A stretch of 64,000 nt of DNA from Halomonas sp. M20 (GCF_020622265.1 NZ_JACNMQ010000009.1:80956-144955); one strand, 5' to 3'. Shown: positions 44,754 to 54,720, counted from the first letter of the stretch. Notes: generated by a model from the sequence alone, not told the origin. Made by a program: numbers and translations.

Positions 44754-46708
44754 ATAAGTGGATTCTTGCCCTTTTGGCATTTTCCTTGGCATTTCCGGTC
44801 TTAGCTGACCAGAGCGGCGGCCAACAGAACGAAGAGTACAGTGTCATTAGTTATCATGACATTATCGATGTTGCTCAGACGCCGGATCTGAAGATCTATC
44901 CCCAGACCATCACTCGTGACCTGCTGGTCAAGCAGTTCAACATGATTGATAAGCTGGGCTATCACCCGGTGAGCTTTCAGCAAGTGCTCGATGCCAAGAC
45001 CGGTAAGCAACCTTTGCCGGACAAAGCAGTGATACTGACCTTCGATGATGGCTATCGTAGCGTCTACGACATCATCTTCCCGCTGCTCAAGCTGTACGAC
45101 TACCCGGCGGTGATTGCCCCGGTAGGTAGCTGGATGGCGGTGCCTGAAGGGGGCGAAGTGCCCTATGGCGATATCATGCTGCCTCGGGAGCGCTTTCTGA
45201 GCTGGGATCAGCTGCGTGAGCTGCACGACTCCCCTCTAATCGAAGTGGCCTCGCACACCTACGACATGCACTACGGTATCATCGGCAACCCGCAGGGCAA
45301 CCAGGAGCCTGCCGCAACCACACCGAAGTGGACACCGCAGGGCTATGAAAGCGAAGAAGAATATGTCGCGCGGGTGCGCAGCGATCTTGCCCGGGCAAGT
45401 CAGCAGCTCGAGCGTGAACTGGGCGAGGCGCCAAAAGTCATCTTCTGGCCTTACGGTGCCTACAGCAACGCCACCCTGGATATCGCTGCCGACGTCGGTA
45501 TGCCGCATACCTTCAGCCTGCTGGGAAAGATCAATAATACCGATGAAAGCACCTGGGCCATGGGGCGTTATTTGATCGATCAGGAAACGTCGATGAAGCT
45601 CTTCGAGGAATACCTGAGCGGGCGCACCTGGGATCGTAAGACTGAGCGGATCGTGCATGTGGATCTCGATTATGTCTTTGATCCGGACGAGGCTCAGCAG
45701 GGCCGCAACCTCGATAAGCTCCTCGATAAGATCAAGGCGCAAGGTATTAGCACGGTCTATCTACAGGCCTATGCGGATGCAGACGGGGATGGAGTCGCGG
45801 AAGCGCTCTACTTTCCCAACGACCACATGCCGGTCAAGGCGGATCTCTTTAACCGCGTTGCTTGGCAGCTCAAGAAGCGCTCCGGGGTCAAGGTCTATGC
45901 CTGGATGCCGGTGATGGCCTTCGATCTGGGCAAGGGCCACAAGTACGTCAGTGACGTGCGCACAGGAAAACCAAACGAGGAACAGTACCTGCGCCTGTCG
46001 CCCTATGTCGAACGCAACCGGGAGATTATCGCCGATATTTATCGTGACCTGGGGCTATATACCAAGTTCGACGGTGTCCTGTTTCACGATGACGCCTTTC
46101 TCAGCGACTTCGAGGACGCTGGTCTAGCTGCCAGGAACTGGTACAAGCGTGAATGGGGCCTCCCGGATGCCGTCACCGATATTCGTCAAAATGACGCCTT
46201 GATGACGCGCTGGTCCCGGCACAAGACGCAATTTTTGATCGACTTCACCAAGACACTTGGCCAACAGGCCAACTATTACCGCATGCTGGATGACGATCCG
46301 TTCGCCATGGCCCGCAACATCTACGCGCGGCTCGTACTCGAACCTGAAAGCCAGCGCTGGTTCGCACAAGACCTGGAGGCCTTCGGCAAGGCCTACGACT
46401 ATACCGCGGTCATGGCCATGCCCTACATGGAAGGCGCGGATGAGCCGGATGCCTGGCTTCGAGAGCTGGCGCGCAAGTCACTCGACAAGGTACCTGCCAA
46501 CAAACTGATCTTCGAACTACAGGCTCAGGACTGGCGCGATCAGACGCCTGTTTCAAGCCAAAAGCTTGCGCACTGGATGAAGGTCATCAATCAGGCGGGT
46601 ATCGAGAACTACGGCTACTACCCGTTTGACTTCCTCAATGGGCATCCGGAGATAGACGTGCTGAGGCGCAATTTCTCCCTGGCAACCGAGTTGGGGGCAG
46701 CCCAATGA
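44750..46708 (+). CDS. pgaB: Poly-beta-1,6-GlcNAc N-deacetylase PgaB
   Basis: 652-residue periplasmic two-domain enzyme. The N-terminal polysaccharide deacetylase (CE4) has ISYHDI, metal/base aspartates in ILTFDDGYRS (D99-D100) and the H-x4-H pair in ASHTYDMHYG (H169, H174). The C-terminal glycosyl-hydrolase-like domain has VSTVYLQAYAD-like TVYLQAYADADGDG and the acidic FDGVLFHDDAF. GTG 44750 is preferred: GGAG lies 6 bases upstream and it gives the signal peptide NKWILALLAFSLAFPVLA; ATG 44738 is four codons earlier. Unlike E. coli PgaB it shows no lipobox cysteine. Overlaps pgaA and pgaC by 4 bases each. Confidence 0.92.
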   Translation: MNKWILALLAFSLAFPVLADQSGGQQNEEYSVISYHDIIDVAQTPDLKIYPQTITRDLLVKQFNMIDKLGYHPVSFQQVLDAKTGKQPLPDKAVILTFDDGYRSVYDIIFPLLKLYDYPAVIAPVGSWMAVPEGGEVPYGDIMLPRERFLSWDQLRELHDSPLIEVASHTYDMHYGIIGNPQGNQEPAATTPKWTPQGYESEEEYVARVRSDLARASQQLERELGEAPKVIFWPYGAYSNATLDIAADVGMPHTFSLLGKINNTDESTWAMGRYLIDQETSMKLFEEYLSGRTWDRKTERIVHVDLDYVFDPDEAQQGRNLDKLLDKIKAQGISTVYLQAYADADGDGVAEALYFPNDHMPVKADLFNRVAWQLKKRSGVKVYAWMPVMAFDLGKGHKYVSDVRTGKPNEEQYLRLSPYVERNREIIADIYRDLGLYTKFDGVLFHDDAFLSDFEDAGLAARNWYKREWGLPDAVTDIRQNDALMTRWSRHKTQFLIDFTKTLGQQANYYRMLDDDPFAMARNIYARLVLEPESQRWFAQDLEAFGKAYDYTAVMAMPYMEGADEPDAWLRELARKSLDKVPANKLIFELQAQDWRDQTPVSSQKLAHWMKVINQAGIENYGYYPFDFLNGHPEIDVLRRNFSLATELGAAQ

Positions 46709-47955
46709 GTGCGATGGAGATTCTAGCGCTATTTACCATCGGCTACCCCAGCTTGATGGCAACGGTATGGATCTGCGGCGGAATCTACTACTACTTCCAC
46801 TGGGAGCGTCAACAGATACGCGTGACCGGTTCGGCGACCGACCCCGAGGCTCCCTGGGTCACGATACTCGTGCCTTGTCATAACGAAGGCGTGAATATCA
46901 ATGAAACCATCGGCCATCTGTTCTTGCAGAACTATCTCAATCTGGAAGTCATCGCCATCAATGATGGTAGCCGCGATGACACCGGTGAACTCCTTGATGC
47001 CCTTGCACGCAAACATCCCGGCCTGAAAGTGTTGCATCAGGCCAATGGGGGCAAGGCCAGCGCCATGAACAATGGCCTAGCCAATGCCAAGGGCGAAATC
47101 ATCGTCGGCATCGATGGCGACGCCGTGCTCGATTACGACGCGGTGAGTTGGATGATGGAGCATTTCATTGCCAGCCCCCACGTCGGCAGCGTCACCGGCA
47201 ACCCCCGGGTGCGCACCCGCTCCACCGCCATCGGCAAGATACAGACCGGCGAGTTCTCGTCGATCATCGGTCTTATCAAGCGTGCTCAGCGCATCTACGG
47301 CATGGTGTTCACCATCTCCGGGGTCATCTGTGCCTTCCGCAAGAGTGCGCTCGAGAAGATCGGTGGCTGGAGTACCGACATGATCACCGAGGACATCGAT
47401 GTCAGCTGGAAACTGCAGCTCAGCGGCTGGCATATCCGTTACGAGCCTCATGCCCTGTGCTGGGTATTGATGCCTGAATCCCTGCGTGGCCTTTACAAGC
47501 AGCGTCTTCGCTGGGCTCAAGGCGGCGCCGAAGCCTTTCTCAAGCATCTCGGGGCTGCCCTGCGCATTCGTAACCGGCGTTTCTGGCCGCTGCTGGTGGA
47601 ATATCTAGTTAGCGTCGCCTGGTGCTATTCAATGCTTACCTTGATGTTGCTGTGGATCGTCAACCTGACCTGGTCCGTGCCGGATTGGGACTCGGTGACG
47701 GCGGTCCTCAACTGGTCGGGCGGTTTATTAATCATCCTGTGTCTGCTGCAGTTCTGCGTGAGTTTTTCCATCGACAGCCGATACGACCGCAGCATGATCA
47801 AGTGCTTGTTCTGGTGTATCTGGTACCCGTTCTTTTACTGGCTATTGAACATGGCCACCGTGGTCATCGGCTTCCCCAAGGCACTGATCAGGCGCCGTGG
47901 CCAACCCGCTATCTGGAGTAGTCCTGACAGAGGAGAGTCGTTTCGTGAGCAATAA
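46705..47955 (+). CDS. pgaC: Poly-beta-1,6-GlcNAc synthase PgaC
   Basis: 416-residue inner-membrane family-2 glycosyltransferase that polymerises UDP-GlcNAc. An N-terminal membrane segment is followed by the cytoplasmic GT2 domain: VTILVPCHNEGVN, VIAINDGSRDDT, the UDP-binding GIDGDAVL, acceptor/catalytic TEDIDVSWK and the processive QRLRWAQGG. Four to five C-terminal membrane helices follow. Needs PgaD for activity in characterised systems. Starts inside the pgaB stop. Confidence 0.95.
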   Translation: MSAMEILALFTIGYPSLMATVWICGGIYYYFHWERQQIRVTGSATDPEAPWVTILVPCHNEGVNINETIGHLFLQNYLNLEVIAINDGSRDDTGELLDALARKHPGLKVLHQANGGKASAMNNGLANAKGEIIVGIDGDAVLDYDAVSWMMEHFIASPHVGSVTGNPRVRTRSTAIGKIQTGEFSSIIGLIKRAQRIYGMVFTISGVICAFRKSALEKIGGWSTDMITEDIDVSWKLQLSGWHIRYEPHALCWVLMPESLRGLYKQRLRWAQGGAEAFLKHLGAALRIRNRRFWPLLVEYLVSVAWCYSMLTLMLLWIVNLTWSVPDWDSVTAVLNWSGGLLIILCLLQFCVSFSIDSRYDRSMIKCLFWCIWYPFFYWLLNMATVVIGFPKALIRRRGQPAIWSSPDRGESFREQ

Positions 47956-48343
47956 ACTTGACTCAATCGTCATCAACAACCCTCAGCGCCGTAGCTGGGG
48001 GTATCGTCTGCGCGACATCATCATCGTTTCGGCGACCGCTGCACTGTGGATATTATTCATCACCCAGACCTACCTTACGTTGACCAGCAGCAACTTCTTG
48101 CAGGAGCAGGCCTATGTCCTGCAAATCCTCAAGCTGACCGCCATGGACTTCGTCGCGGTGTTCGTGATCCTTCATGTCTGGGTGCTTTACGAACGCGTGC
48201 TGTTCCGCCTCAAGATGCGTTCCTATCGTCGCTCAATGGAAAGGCAGGCCGCTCAACCCAAGCTCGAGGCAAAGCCCGCTGAACCTCAAGCCGTGACATA
48301 TCCCGGCGAAACTACTGAATATCCTAAATACGTCAGCCGATAG
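47945..48343 (+). CDS. pgaD: PGA synthesis auxiliary protein PgaD
   Basis: 132-residue inner-membrane partner of PgaC, which in E. coli binds c-di-GMP jointly with it. Two membrane segments (IIIVSATAALWILFITQTYLTL and AMDFVAVFVILHVWVLYERV) are followed by a basic stretch FRLKMRSYRRSMERQ and a Pro/Glu-rich tail. The GTG at 47945 with AGGAG 9 bases upstream overlaps pgaC by 11 bases; the frame is open from 47897 but lacks a site. Confidence 0.87.
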   Translation: MSNKLDSIVINNPQRRSWGYRLRDIIIVSATAALWILFITQTYLTLTSSNFLQEQAYVLQILKLTAMDFVAVFVILHVWVLYERVLFRLKMRSYRRSMERQAAQPKLEAKPAEPQAVTYPGETTEYPKYVSR

Positions 48344-48392
48344 ACCAGGAACTCAAGCTATCTACCTCATGAAGGGTGCTCCAAGGAGGCCG

Positions 48393-49586
48393 TCATTGAC
48401 ACAGCTCCTTGACCTTGTCGACGATGTGCGCGCCGATGGGAATCGCCGAGGTGGCCGCCGGCGACGGCGCGTTGCACACGTTGACGGTGCGCTTGGTGTT
48501 GACGAACAGGAAGTCGTCGATCAGCTTGCCCTCCCGAGAAACCGCCTGGGCGCGCACGCCGGCAGGATAAGGCTGGAGGTCGTCTAGGGTGAGGCTCGGG
48601 CAGTACTTCTGAACCTGGGCAAGATAGCCCTTCTTGTACAGCGAGTTTTTCATCTCGATCAATCCCGGGCGCAGATTAGCCTTGAGCACCTTGAGAATAC
48701 CGGGATTGGTCAGCATCGCCACGCTGTCAGCCAGCGAGATGTCACTCTTGCGGTAGCCTTCGCGCTTGAAGGCCAGCACCGCGTTGGGGCCCACCGTGAC
48801 GCTGCCGTCGATCATGCGCGTCAGATGCACGCCAAGAAACGGCATTGCCGGGTCGGGAATGGGATAGATCAGATGATTGACGATATGGTTGTGCTCCGGG
48901 GGTAGCCGGTAGTACTCGCCGCGGAATGGGCAAATGGTGAAACCCGGGTCACGGCCCAGCATGCGCACCACGCGATCCGCCATCAATCCGGAACAGGAGA
49001 TCAGGTGACGCGTCGTGAACTCCCCCTGGCCGGTCTTGACGATGACCTCATTACTGCGTTCCTCGAGACCGGTCACCGCCGTGGAATAACGAATCGCTCC
49101 ACCGGCCTGCTCGAACTCCCGGCCCATGGCGGCGGCGATTTCGGCATAGCTGACGATGCCGCTTGAGGGGAAGAACATACCGCCGATCCCGGTGATATTG
49201 GGTTCCCGCTCGCGCAGTTCGTCCGCCTCGAGCCAGGTACGCTCCAGCCCATTGGCCTCGGTACGCTCCCATAGCGAACGCATGCGCTGCATTTCAACTT
49301 CATCGGTAGCCACCAGCAGCTTGCCGCATACATCGAAGGGAATGCCGTGGGCCTCGCAGAACGCCTTGGTGGCGCGGTTGCCCTCGAAACAAAAACGCGC
49401 CTTAAGGCTTCCTGGCGTGTAATAGACGCCGGCATGGATCACCCCACTATTGTGACCGGTTTGATGCTGCGCTGGCCCGCTTTCCTTCTCGATCAGCAGC
49501 ATTCGCCGCTCTGGATAAGTTTTAATCAGCTGCATGGCGGTGGACATGCCGAGGATGCCGCCACCGATGATGATGAAGTCGTACAC
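48393..49586 (-). CDS. lhgO: L-2-hydroxyglutarate dehydrogenase
   Basis: 397-residue FAD enzyme (DAO superfamily) oxidising L-2-hydroxyglutarate to 2-oxoglutarate and feeding electrons to quinone. FAD motif IIIGGGILGMSTAMQLI at the N-terminus, family-specific AQHQTGHNSGVIHAGVYYTPGSLKA, then VGPNAVLAFKREGY and the late NVCNAPSPAATSAIPIG. GTG start with GAGG 8 bases upstream. In E. coli the gene belongs to the csiD-lhgO-gabDTP glutarate route; here gabD is nearby on the same strand but csiD is absent. Confidence 0.93.
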   Translation of the reverse strand: MYDFIIIGGGILGMSTAMQLIKTYPERRMLLIEKESGPAQHQTGHNSGVIHAGVYYTPGSLKARFCFEGNRATKAFCEAHGIPFDVCGKLLVATDEVEMQRMRSLWERTEANGLERTWLEADELREREPNITGIGGMFFPSSGIVSYAEIAAAMGREFEQAGGAIRYSTAVTGLEERSNEVIVKTGQGEFTTRHLISCSGLMADRVVRMLGRDPGFTICPFRGEYYRLPPEHNHIVNHLIYPIPDPAMPFLGVHLTRMIDGSVTVGPNAVLAFKREGYRKSDISLADSVAMLTNPGILKVLKANLRPGLIEMKNSLYKKGYLAQVQKYCPSLTLDDLQPYPAGVRAQAVSREGKLIDDFLFVNTKRTVNVCNAPSPAATSAIPIGAHIVDKVKELCQ

Positions 49587-49663
49587 TGCAATGCCTCATT
49601 TCGTGGGGTTCAGGCCACCCCTGCGCGGCCTGAAGCGTTTCTAGAGTCTAGTGGTTGTGCGGC

Positions 49664-51868
49664 TCAGAAGTCGCGTGTGTAATTGAGCAGCGTGGCCACC
49701 TCTGCATCGGCATCGCGGTCATGCCCAGGCTGCAGGGAGTAGAGCAGATTGAACTGCAACCGGCTGCCTTCGGAACTCAGGAAGGCGTAGCCGACCTCGA
49801 TATCGCGCTGCTGCCCCGAGGGGGCAAGCGAGACATGGCGCTCTTCTCGCAGGACACGCCCCTCCAGTGTGCGTCCCACCGGCACGCTGAGCGTGGCATC
49901 GGCGGAGACGAGCCGCAGCGGTTGACGCAGTGTCATGGCGAGTTGCTGGCGATCCCGGCGCCATTGCAGGCCAAGCGCCATTTCCTCGCTGCGGATGTCA
50001 TCGATACGCCGAATCAGGCCATCCCCGGACATGCTCCCGCGGCCCTGCTCGTAGAGGGCGAAGGCGGACAAGCCATCCTGCATGCGGTAATTCAGCTGCA
50101 AACGGCCCAGATTCATTTGGTTGCCATCGCCTAGCGAGAGTGCGGCTGCCCCCTGGGCGCCAAGCAGGCCATGCCGTTCCTCTACCATGCCAGCACCGGC
50201 ACTGAGAGTCAGGCGATTCGTCAGATCCAGGGCCAAGGCCACGTCGGAACGCTCCGCCCGATACTCTTCATCCAGCCCGCTGCCATCATTCTCCGTCTGG
50301 CCGCGCCAGTGCTCGGCTGTCAGTGCCCACCGCTCGCCGAACGCCAGACGCTGGGCAAAGCCCGCGACACTCTCCAGGTTCCGTGTCAGCGCCGATCCAC
50401 CCTGAAAGGAAAGCATCGGCATGAAGTCGGCTTCAGCGAAGGCGCTCATTGGGCTGCCTTCATCGCCGGCAAATTGATATACCGACCAGTAACTATCTCC
50501 CAGCTGGCCATCCAGACGCGCGGCCGTCGTTTCACCCGTGGCCGTATAACGCGACATGAAGTCCAGACTGCCCATTTCACCCCGCAGGACCGAGCGCCGT
50601 TCGCCGGAGATCGCCGCCATGCGCTGCATTTGCTCGAGCCTGGGCGCCCTGGAGTCGGCGTCGGTCAGCACACGACTCGAGAGATCGCCCCGATAGTCGC
50701 GTCCCAACGCGTCGAACATCGCCACCTCATCGAGGGCGCCAGAGGAGGCAAGAGAGTCACCGTAGGCCGTGGACAGATGCGCCACGCTCGCGGCGACGGG
50801 CTCGCCGCCGGCCCGAAGGGTGTCGCCGCTGGGCATCGTCAGCGTGCCTTGAGGTGCCAGTGCAGCCTCCCCATCGACTTGCCCCTGGCCGAGATAGAAG
50901 GCACCACAGTTGACGTTACCACTGTCGCCGCAGGTGTTGTCCTGATAGAGAGGCGACGCCTGGCTGGCGGTATCCAGCAGCAATCGGGAGATCGCCTTGG
51001 CACTTAGGTGCGGCCATAGCCCAAGGATCGCAGCGGCGTAAGCGCTAACCTGAGGCGCTGCCATCGAGGTGCCATAGCCGACCCCGTAACTATCATCCGC
51101 GTCGTTCAGCGCGACGACGCTTTCCCATGGTGCGGTGAGAAAACGCGACTGCCAAACAGCGTCCTCGCCCGGATAATTGCTCAACGGGTGTACGTTCTGT
51201 CCTTCGGCGCCACCGACAATCAGCATCCGCTCGAAAATGTCGGTGTACCGGTGAATGGGGTTGCTGGCACTGAGGGCCTTGCCGTCATTGGCGGCCGCCG
51301 CCACATAGACGGACCCCAGCCCGTCATTGGCGGTGACGATCCTGTGCAGGGAATCCAGCGAACGCACCCCAAGGTAGGAGGCTGTCTCACTGGGTGCCTC
51401 AAGGCGACCGCTGTAGCTGTGATTGATGACCCGTGCGCCGGCATCGGCCAGATATCCCAGGCTGTAATCCATGACATTGGCATAAGCGAAATCGTCATTT
51501 CGATCATTTACCTTGGCGAGAACAAGCTCGGTATTGTCGGCTTGCATGGCCACGATGGAGGCCACCGCGGTGCCGTGTCGGCTATTGGCGGTAACATCGG
51601 CATCGTCAGGGTCGGCAAGGTTTTTCGCGGACACCACCTTGTTGACGAGACTCTCGTGGGTGATGCGAAAGCCGGAATCTGCCACGCCCACCAGCACCGT
51701 GTCCGTGTCCGTGTCCGGTACGGAACGATAGGTGGGCGAAGGTGCCGGCGCCGGCTGGACAGCAGTCGAGGAGGATGAACTACCGCCGCCACCGCCGGCG
51801 CACCCCACCATCGAGAAGGTGATCAGGAGTAGCGACGACAGCAAGATAGGGGGATTGTTTATGGGCAT
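49664..51868 (-). CDS. Lipoprotein subtilase (S8) with probable C-terminal autotransporter-like domain
   Basis: 734-residue exported serine protease. Lipoprotein signal with C23 in LITFSMVGCAGGGGG, then a Ser/Pro linker. The catalytic triad is D64 (VADSG), H98 (SRHGTAVAS) and S268 (GYGTSMAAPQVSAYAA), with oxyanion N194 (AAANDG). The C-terminal 300 residues show alternating polar/hydrophobic strands typical of an outer-membrane barrel and end LLNYTRDF with terminal phenylalanine. This order resembles the NalP/SphB1/AspA lipoprotein autotransporter proteases. The ribosome-binding site is weak. Barrel assignment is by pattern only. Confidence 0.83.
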   Translation of the reverse strand: MPINNPPILLSSLLLITFSMVGCAGGGGGSSSSSTAVQPAPAPSPTYRSVPDTDTDTVLVGVADSGFRITHESLVNKVVSAKNLADPDDADVTANSRHGTAVASIVAMQADNTELVLAKVNDRNDDFAYANVMDYSLGYLADAGARVINHSYSGRLEAPSETASYLGVRSLDSLHRIVTANDGLGSVYVAAAANDGKALSASNPIHRYTDIFERMLIVGGAEGQNVHPLSNYPGEDAVWQSRFLTAPWESVVALNDADDSYGVGYGTSMAAPQVSAYAAAILGLWPHLSAKAISRLLLDTASQASPLYQDNTCGDSGNVNCGAFYLGQGQVDGEAALAPQGTLTMPSGDTLRAGGEPVAASVAHLSTAYGDSLASSGALDEVAMFDALGRDYRGDLSSRVLTDADSRAPRLEQMQRMAAISGERRSVLRGEMGSLDFMSRYTATGETTAARLDGQLGDSYWSVYQFAGDEGSPMSAFAEADFMPMLSFQGGSALTRNLESVAGFAQRLAFGERWALTAEHWRGQTENDGSGLDEEYRAERSDVALALDLTNRLTLSAGAGMVEERHGLLGAQGAAALSLGDGNQMNLGRLQLNYRMQDGLSAFALYEQGRGSMSGDGLIRRIDDIRSEEMALGLQWRRDRQQLAMTLRQPLRLVSADATLSVPVGRTLEGRVLREERHVSLAPSGQQRDIEVGYAFLSSEGSRLQFNLLYSLQPGHDRDADAEVATLLNYTRDF

Positions 51869-51996
51869 GGGGGTCGGGGCAGCCTGACATCAGCATGAGG
51901 TCCCACCCTAGCCCATCGTTTATCTTCCCCATGCCGAGATTAGAGCCTCCCAAGTCACGCATATTCGCGAACAACCCGAACCCCGAACACTGATCG

Positions 51997-52935
51997 TCAT
52001 TGACTGAGAAACGCTGCCATTGCCTGATACGCCTCATCACACTCTTTCGCCACCAGATCCTCCATGTTGAGAAAAGCGTGCAGCATGTCCGGAAAATGAT
52101 GATGCCGGTACATGACGCCGACTTCCTCGAGTCGTTTTACGTAGGCCAGTCCCTCGTCGCGCAGCGGACAGAAACCGGCGGTGATGACCAAGGTGTCCGG
52201 CATGGCCTTCGTCATCGGCATGAATAGCGCCGAAGCCTCGCGGCGATCGCCGCCCAGACGAAAGTAGCTGTCGAAATACCAGCGAATACGCGCTTCTTCC
52301 AGGAAGTAGCCCTGCCCCAACTCCTGTACTGATGGACAGGACAGGGTGTAATCGAGGCTCGGGTAGATGAGTATCTGCCGATGTAGCGGGATGCTGTCGT
52401 CATCCTGCAGGCGGGCGCTGGCAGTTGCCGCAAGCGCGCCTCCTGCGGAATCTCCGGCCACCGTCAGCGATTTCACGACCTTACGCTGCTTGGCCTCGAG
52501 CGCCGGCCACAAATGCTTGAGTACCGCCAAGGTATCGTCCACCGCCAACGGATAGGGGCATTCCGGGGCCAGGCGATACTCCACCGACACCACCAGGTGA
52601 CCGCTGGCCTTGGCCAGCTTGCGGCAGATCGAATCATAGACCGTCACCCCACCGGCTACATGACCGCCGCCATGCAGATAGACACACACCGGCTTGGGCG
52701 TCTCTGGCGCCGGGTCGTAGATACGCACCGGCACCGAGTAGTCGTCGGTATCGATCATCGCATCCCCGACCCAAGGAAGCTCCGGGCGCTGCGTGACCAG
52801 GTTCATGGTCACGTAGGCCAATGCTTCCCGAGCGCTGATCGGAGAAAAACTCGCGCCGGCTTGACGCTGCTGCTCGAGTAATACATTGACCTGATCCAAC
52901 CAGGGTTGCAGCTTGGGGCTAAGTGACGTGCTCAT
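51997..52935 (-). CDS. Alpha/beta hydrolase, HSL-type esterase/lipase
   Basis: 312-residue carboxylesterase of the hormone-sensitive lipase family (IV). The oxyanion motif is VYLHGGGHVAGG, nucleophile serine in VAGDSAGGALAA, acid near DTLVITAGFCPLRDEG and histidine in HFPDMLHAFLNM. No signal peptide, so cytoplasmic. AGGAGA precedes the ATG. Stands alone upstream of the gabD terminator. Confidence 0.92.
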   Translation of the reverse strand: MSTSLSPKLQPWLDQVNVLLEQQRQAGASFSPISAREALAYVTMNLVTQRPELPWVGDAMIDTDDYSVPVRIYDPAPETPKPVCVYLHGGGHVAGGVTVYDSICRKLAKASGHLVVSVEYRLAPECPYPLAVDDTLAVLKHLWPALEAKQRKVVKSLTVAGDSAGGALAATASARLQDDDSIPLHRQILIYPSLDYTLSCPSVQELGQGYFLEEARIRWYFDSYFRLGGDRREASALFMPMTKAMPDTLVITAGFCPLRDEGLAYVKRLEEVGVMYRHHHFPDMLHAFLNMEDLVAKECDEAYQAMAAFLSQ

Positions 52936-53018
52936 GGAATCTCCTATCAGCTTTACGGGTGACCTCAGTAAAGATGGAATGTGCTCTCTTTGCCATATAA
53001 AGAACCACTAAACGACGA

Positions 53019-53048
53019 AAGCCGGCGATTGTTCGCCGGCTTTCTTTA
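53019..53048. terminator. Bidirectional terminator downstream of gabD
   Basis: 11-bp stem AAAGCCGGCGA / TCGCCGGCTTT with a 4-base loop and T-rich flank on the + side; on the minus strand it stops gabD transcripts 20 bases after the stop codon. Confidence 0.85.
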
Positions 53049-53068
53049 GGTGCTACTCGATAGTCGAC

Positions 53069-54535
53069 TTAGCTATCCAGCCCACCCATGCAGATATATT
53101 TCATCTCCAGATAATCCTCGACGCCGTACTTCGAGCCTTCACGGCCCAGGCCGGACTCCTTGATGCCGCCGAAGGGAATGACTTCACTGGTGATGCCGAC
53201 TTCGTTGACGCCCACCATGCCGTACTCCACCCCTTCCGATACCCGCCAGGCGCGACCGATGTCCCGGGTGTAGATGTAGGAGGCCAGGCCGACTTCGGTG
53301 TCGTTGGCCATCGCGATGGCTTCGGCTTCATCCTTGAAACGGAAGATGGGGGCAACCGGGCCGAAGATCTCTTCCTTGAACAGGCGCATGTCCTGGGTGA
53401 CGTCGGTGAGTACCGTGGGCTGGTAGAAGCAGGCGCCGTTATCTGCGGGGCTGCCACCGGTGGTGGTCTTGGCGCCCTTGTTCTGGGCGTCCTCGACCAG
53501 CTCCTGCACGCCCTTCACCGCGTCTTCGTTCACCAGGGGACCCATGGTGACCCCGTCTTCCAGGCCGTTACCGAGTTTGAACTCGTTGACCTTGGCGGTG
53601 AACTTCTTGACGAATTCATCATAGATGCTGTCTTGCACCAGGATACGGTTGGCGCAGATACAGGTCTGGCCCGCATTGCGGTACTTGGAGGCCAGGGCGC
53701 CGGCCACGGCCTTGTCCAGGTCCGCGTCGTCGAAGACAATGACCGGGGCGTTGCCGCCTAGCTCCATGGAGACCTTCTTGACGGTATCCGCCGCCTGCTT
53801 GAGCAGCTGCTTGCCCACCGCCGTGGAGCCGGTGAAGGTGACCTTGCGCACGATCGGGTTGCTGGTCAGTTCGTTGCCGATGGCGCTAGCGCTCTTGCCG
53901 GCGACCAGGTTGATGACGCCTTTGGGCACGCCGGCACGCTCGGCCAGTTCCACCATGGCAAGCGCCGACAGCGGTGTTTCCTTGGCGGGTTTCATGACGA
54001 AGGTGCAGCCGACCGCCAGGGCCGGCCCGGCCTTACGCGCCAGCATGGCATTGGGGAAGTTCCAGGGTGAAATGGCCCCGACCACGCCTACCGGCTGCTT
54101 GATGGTGATCAGACGCCGATCGTTGGCCACGGTGGGAATCACATCGCCATAGATGCGCTTGGCTTCCTCGGCGAACCACTCGATGAAGGAGGCGCCATAG
54201 GCCACTTCACCCTTGGATTCCGCCAGCACCTTGCCCTGTTCGCTGGTCATGATCACCGCCAGGTCGTCCTGATTCTCCATCATCAGGTCGAACCAGCGCC
54301 GCATGATCGACGCACGCTCCTTGGCGGTCTTGGCCTGCCAGGCGGGCATGGCGCGCTGGGCCGCCTCGATGGCGCGTCGTGTTTCGTCCGCGCCGACGCT
54401 GGCCACCTGGGTGATCACCTCGCCGGTGGCCGGGTTCACCACGTCAAACGTTTCGCCACTATCGCCATCGACCCACTCGCCGTCGATGTAGGCCTGGGTC
54501 TTGAGCAGGCTTGAGTCTTTCAATTGCAGTGTCAT
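53069..54535 (-). CDS. gabD: NADP-dependent succinate-semialdehyde dehydrogenase
   Basis: 488-residue aldehyde dehydrogenase close in length to E. coli GabD (482). Family motifs are GAISPWNFPNAMLARK (cofactor), FTGSTAVGKQLL, catalytic glutamate in MELGGNAPVIVF and catalytic cysteine in NAGQTCICANRI. The C-terminus EVIPFGGIKESGLGREGSKYGVEDYLEMKYICMGG is GabD-like. It converts succinic semialdehyde from GABA or related compounds into succinate. AGAGGAG precedes the ATG. A TATACT -10-like box lies about 130 bases upstream. Confidence 0.92.
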   Translation of the reverse strand: MTLQLKDSSLLKTQAYIDGEWVDGDSGETFDVVNPATGEVITQVASVGADETRRAIEAAQRAMPAWQAKTAKERASIMRRWFDLMMENQDDLAVIMTSEQGKVLAESKGEVAYGASFIEWFAEEAKRIYGDVIPTVANDRRLITIKQPVGVVGAISPWNFPNAMLARKAGPALAVGCTFVMKPAKETPLSALAMVELAERAGVPKGVINLVAGKSASAIGNELTSNPIVRKVTFTGSTAVGKQLLKQAADTVKKVSMELGGNAPVIVFDDADLDKAVAGALASKYRNAGQTCICANRILVQDSIYDEFVKKFTAKVNEFKLGNGLEDGVTMGPLVNEDAVKGVQELVEDAQNKGAKTTTGGSPADNGACFYQPTVLTDVTQDMRLFKEEIFGPVAPIFRFKDEAEAIAMANDTEVGLASYIYTRDIGRAWRVSEGVEYGMVGVNEVGITSEVIPFGGIKESGLGREGSKYGVEDYLEMKYICMGGLDS

Positions 54536-54720
54536 GAGGGCTCCTCTCTATGGGCTATCAAGAAACATTGTGAACCTGCGAATGAGAATATCGCAACGAC
54601 CGCAAACAGACCCTTTAGTGCAGTACAGGCGCCTCATTCTGGCAAGCGAACACCCCATCATAGTATATTTTTAACGCCTGTCGTAAAAATCGAACATCTG
54701 AATGGCGTGATCGTGATGCT

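Noticed and set aside
50171..51007. 278-codon plus-strand ORF over the subtilase gene
   Set aside because: Antisense to the complete S8 protease with intact catalytic triad; no own signals.
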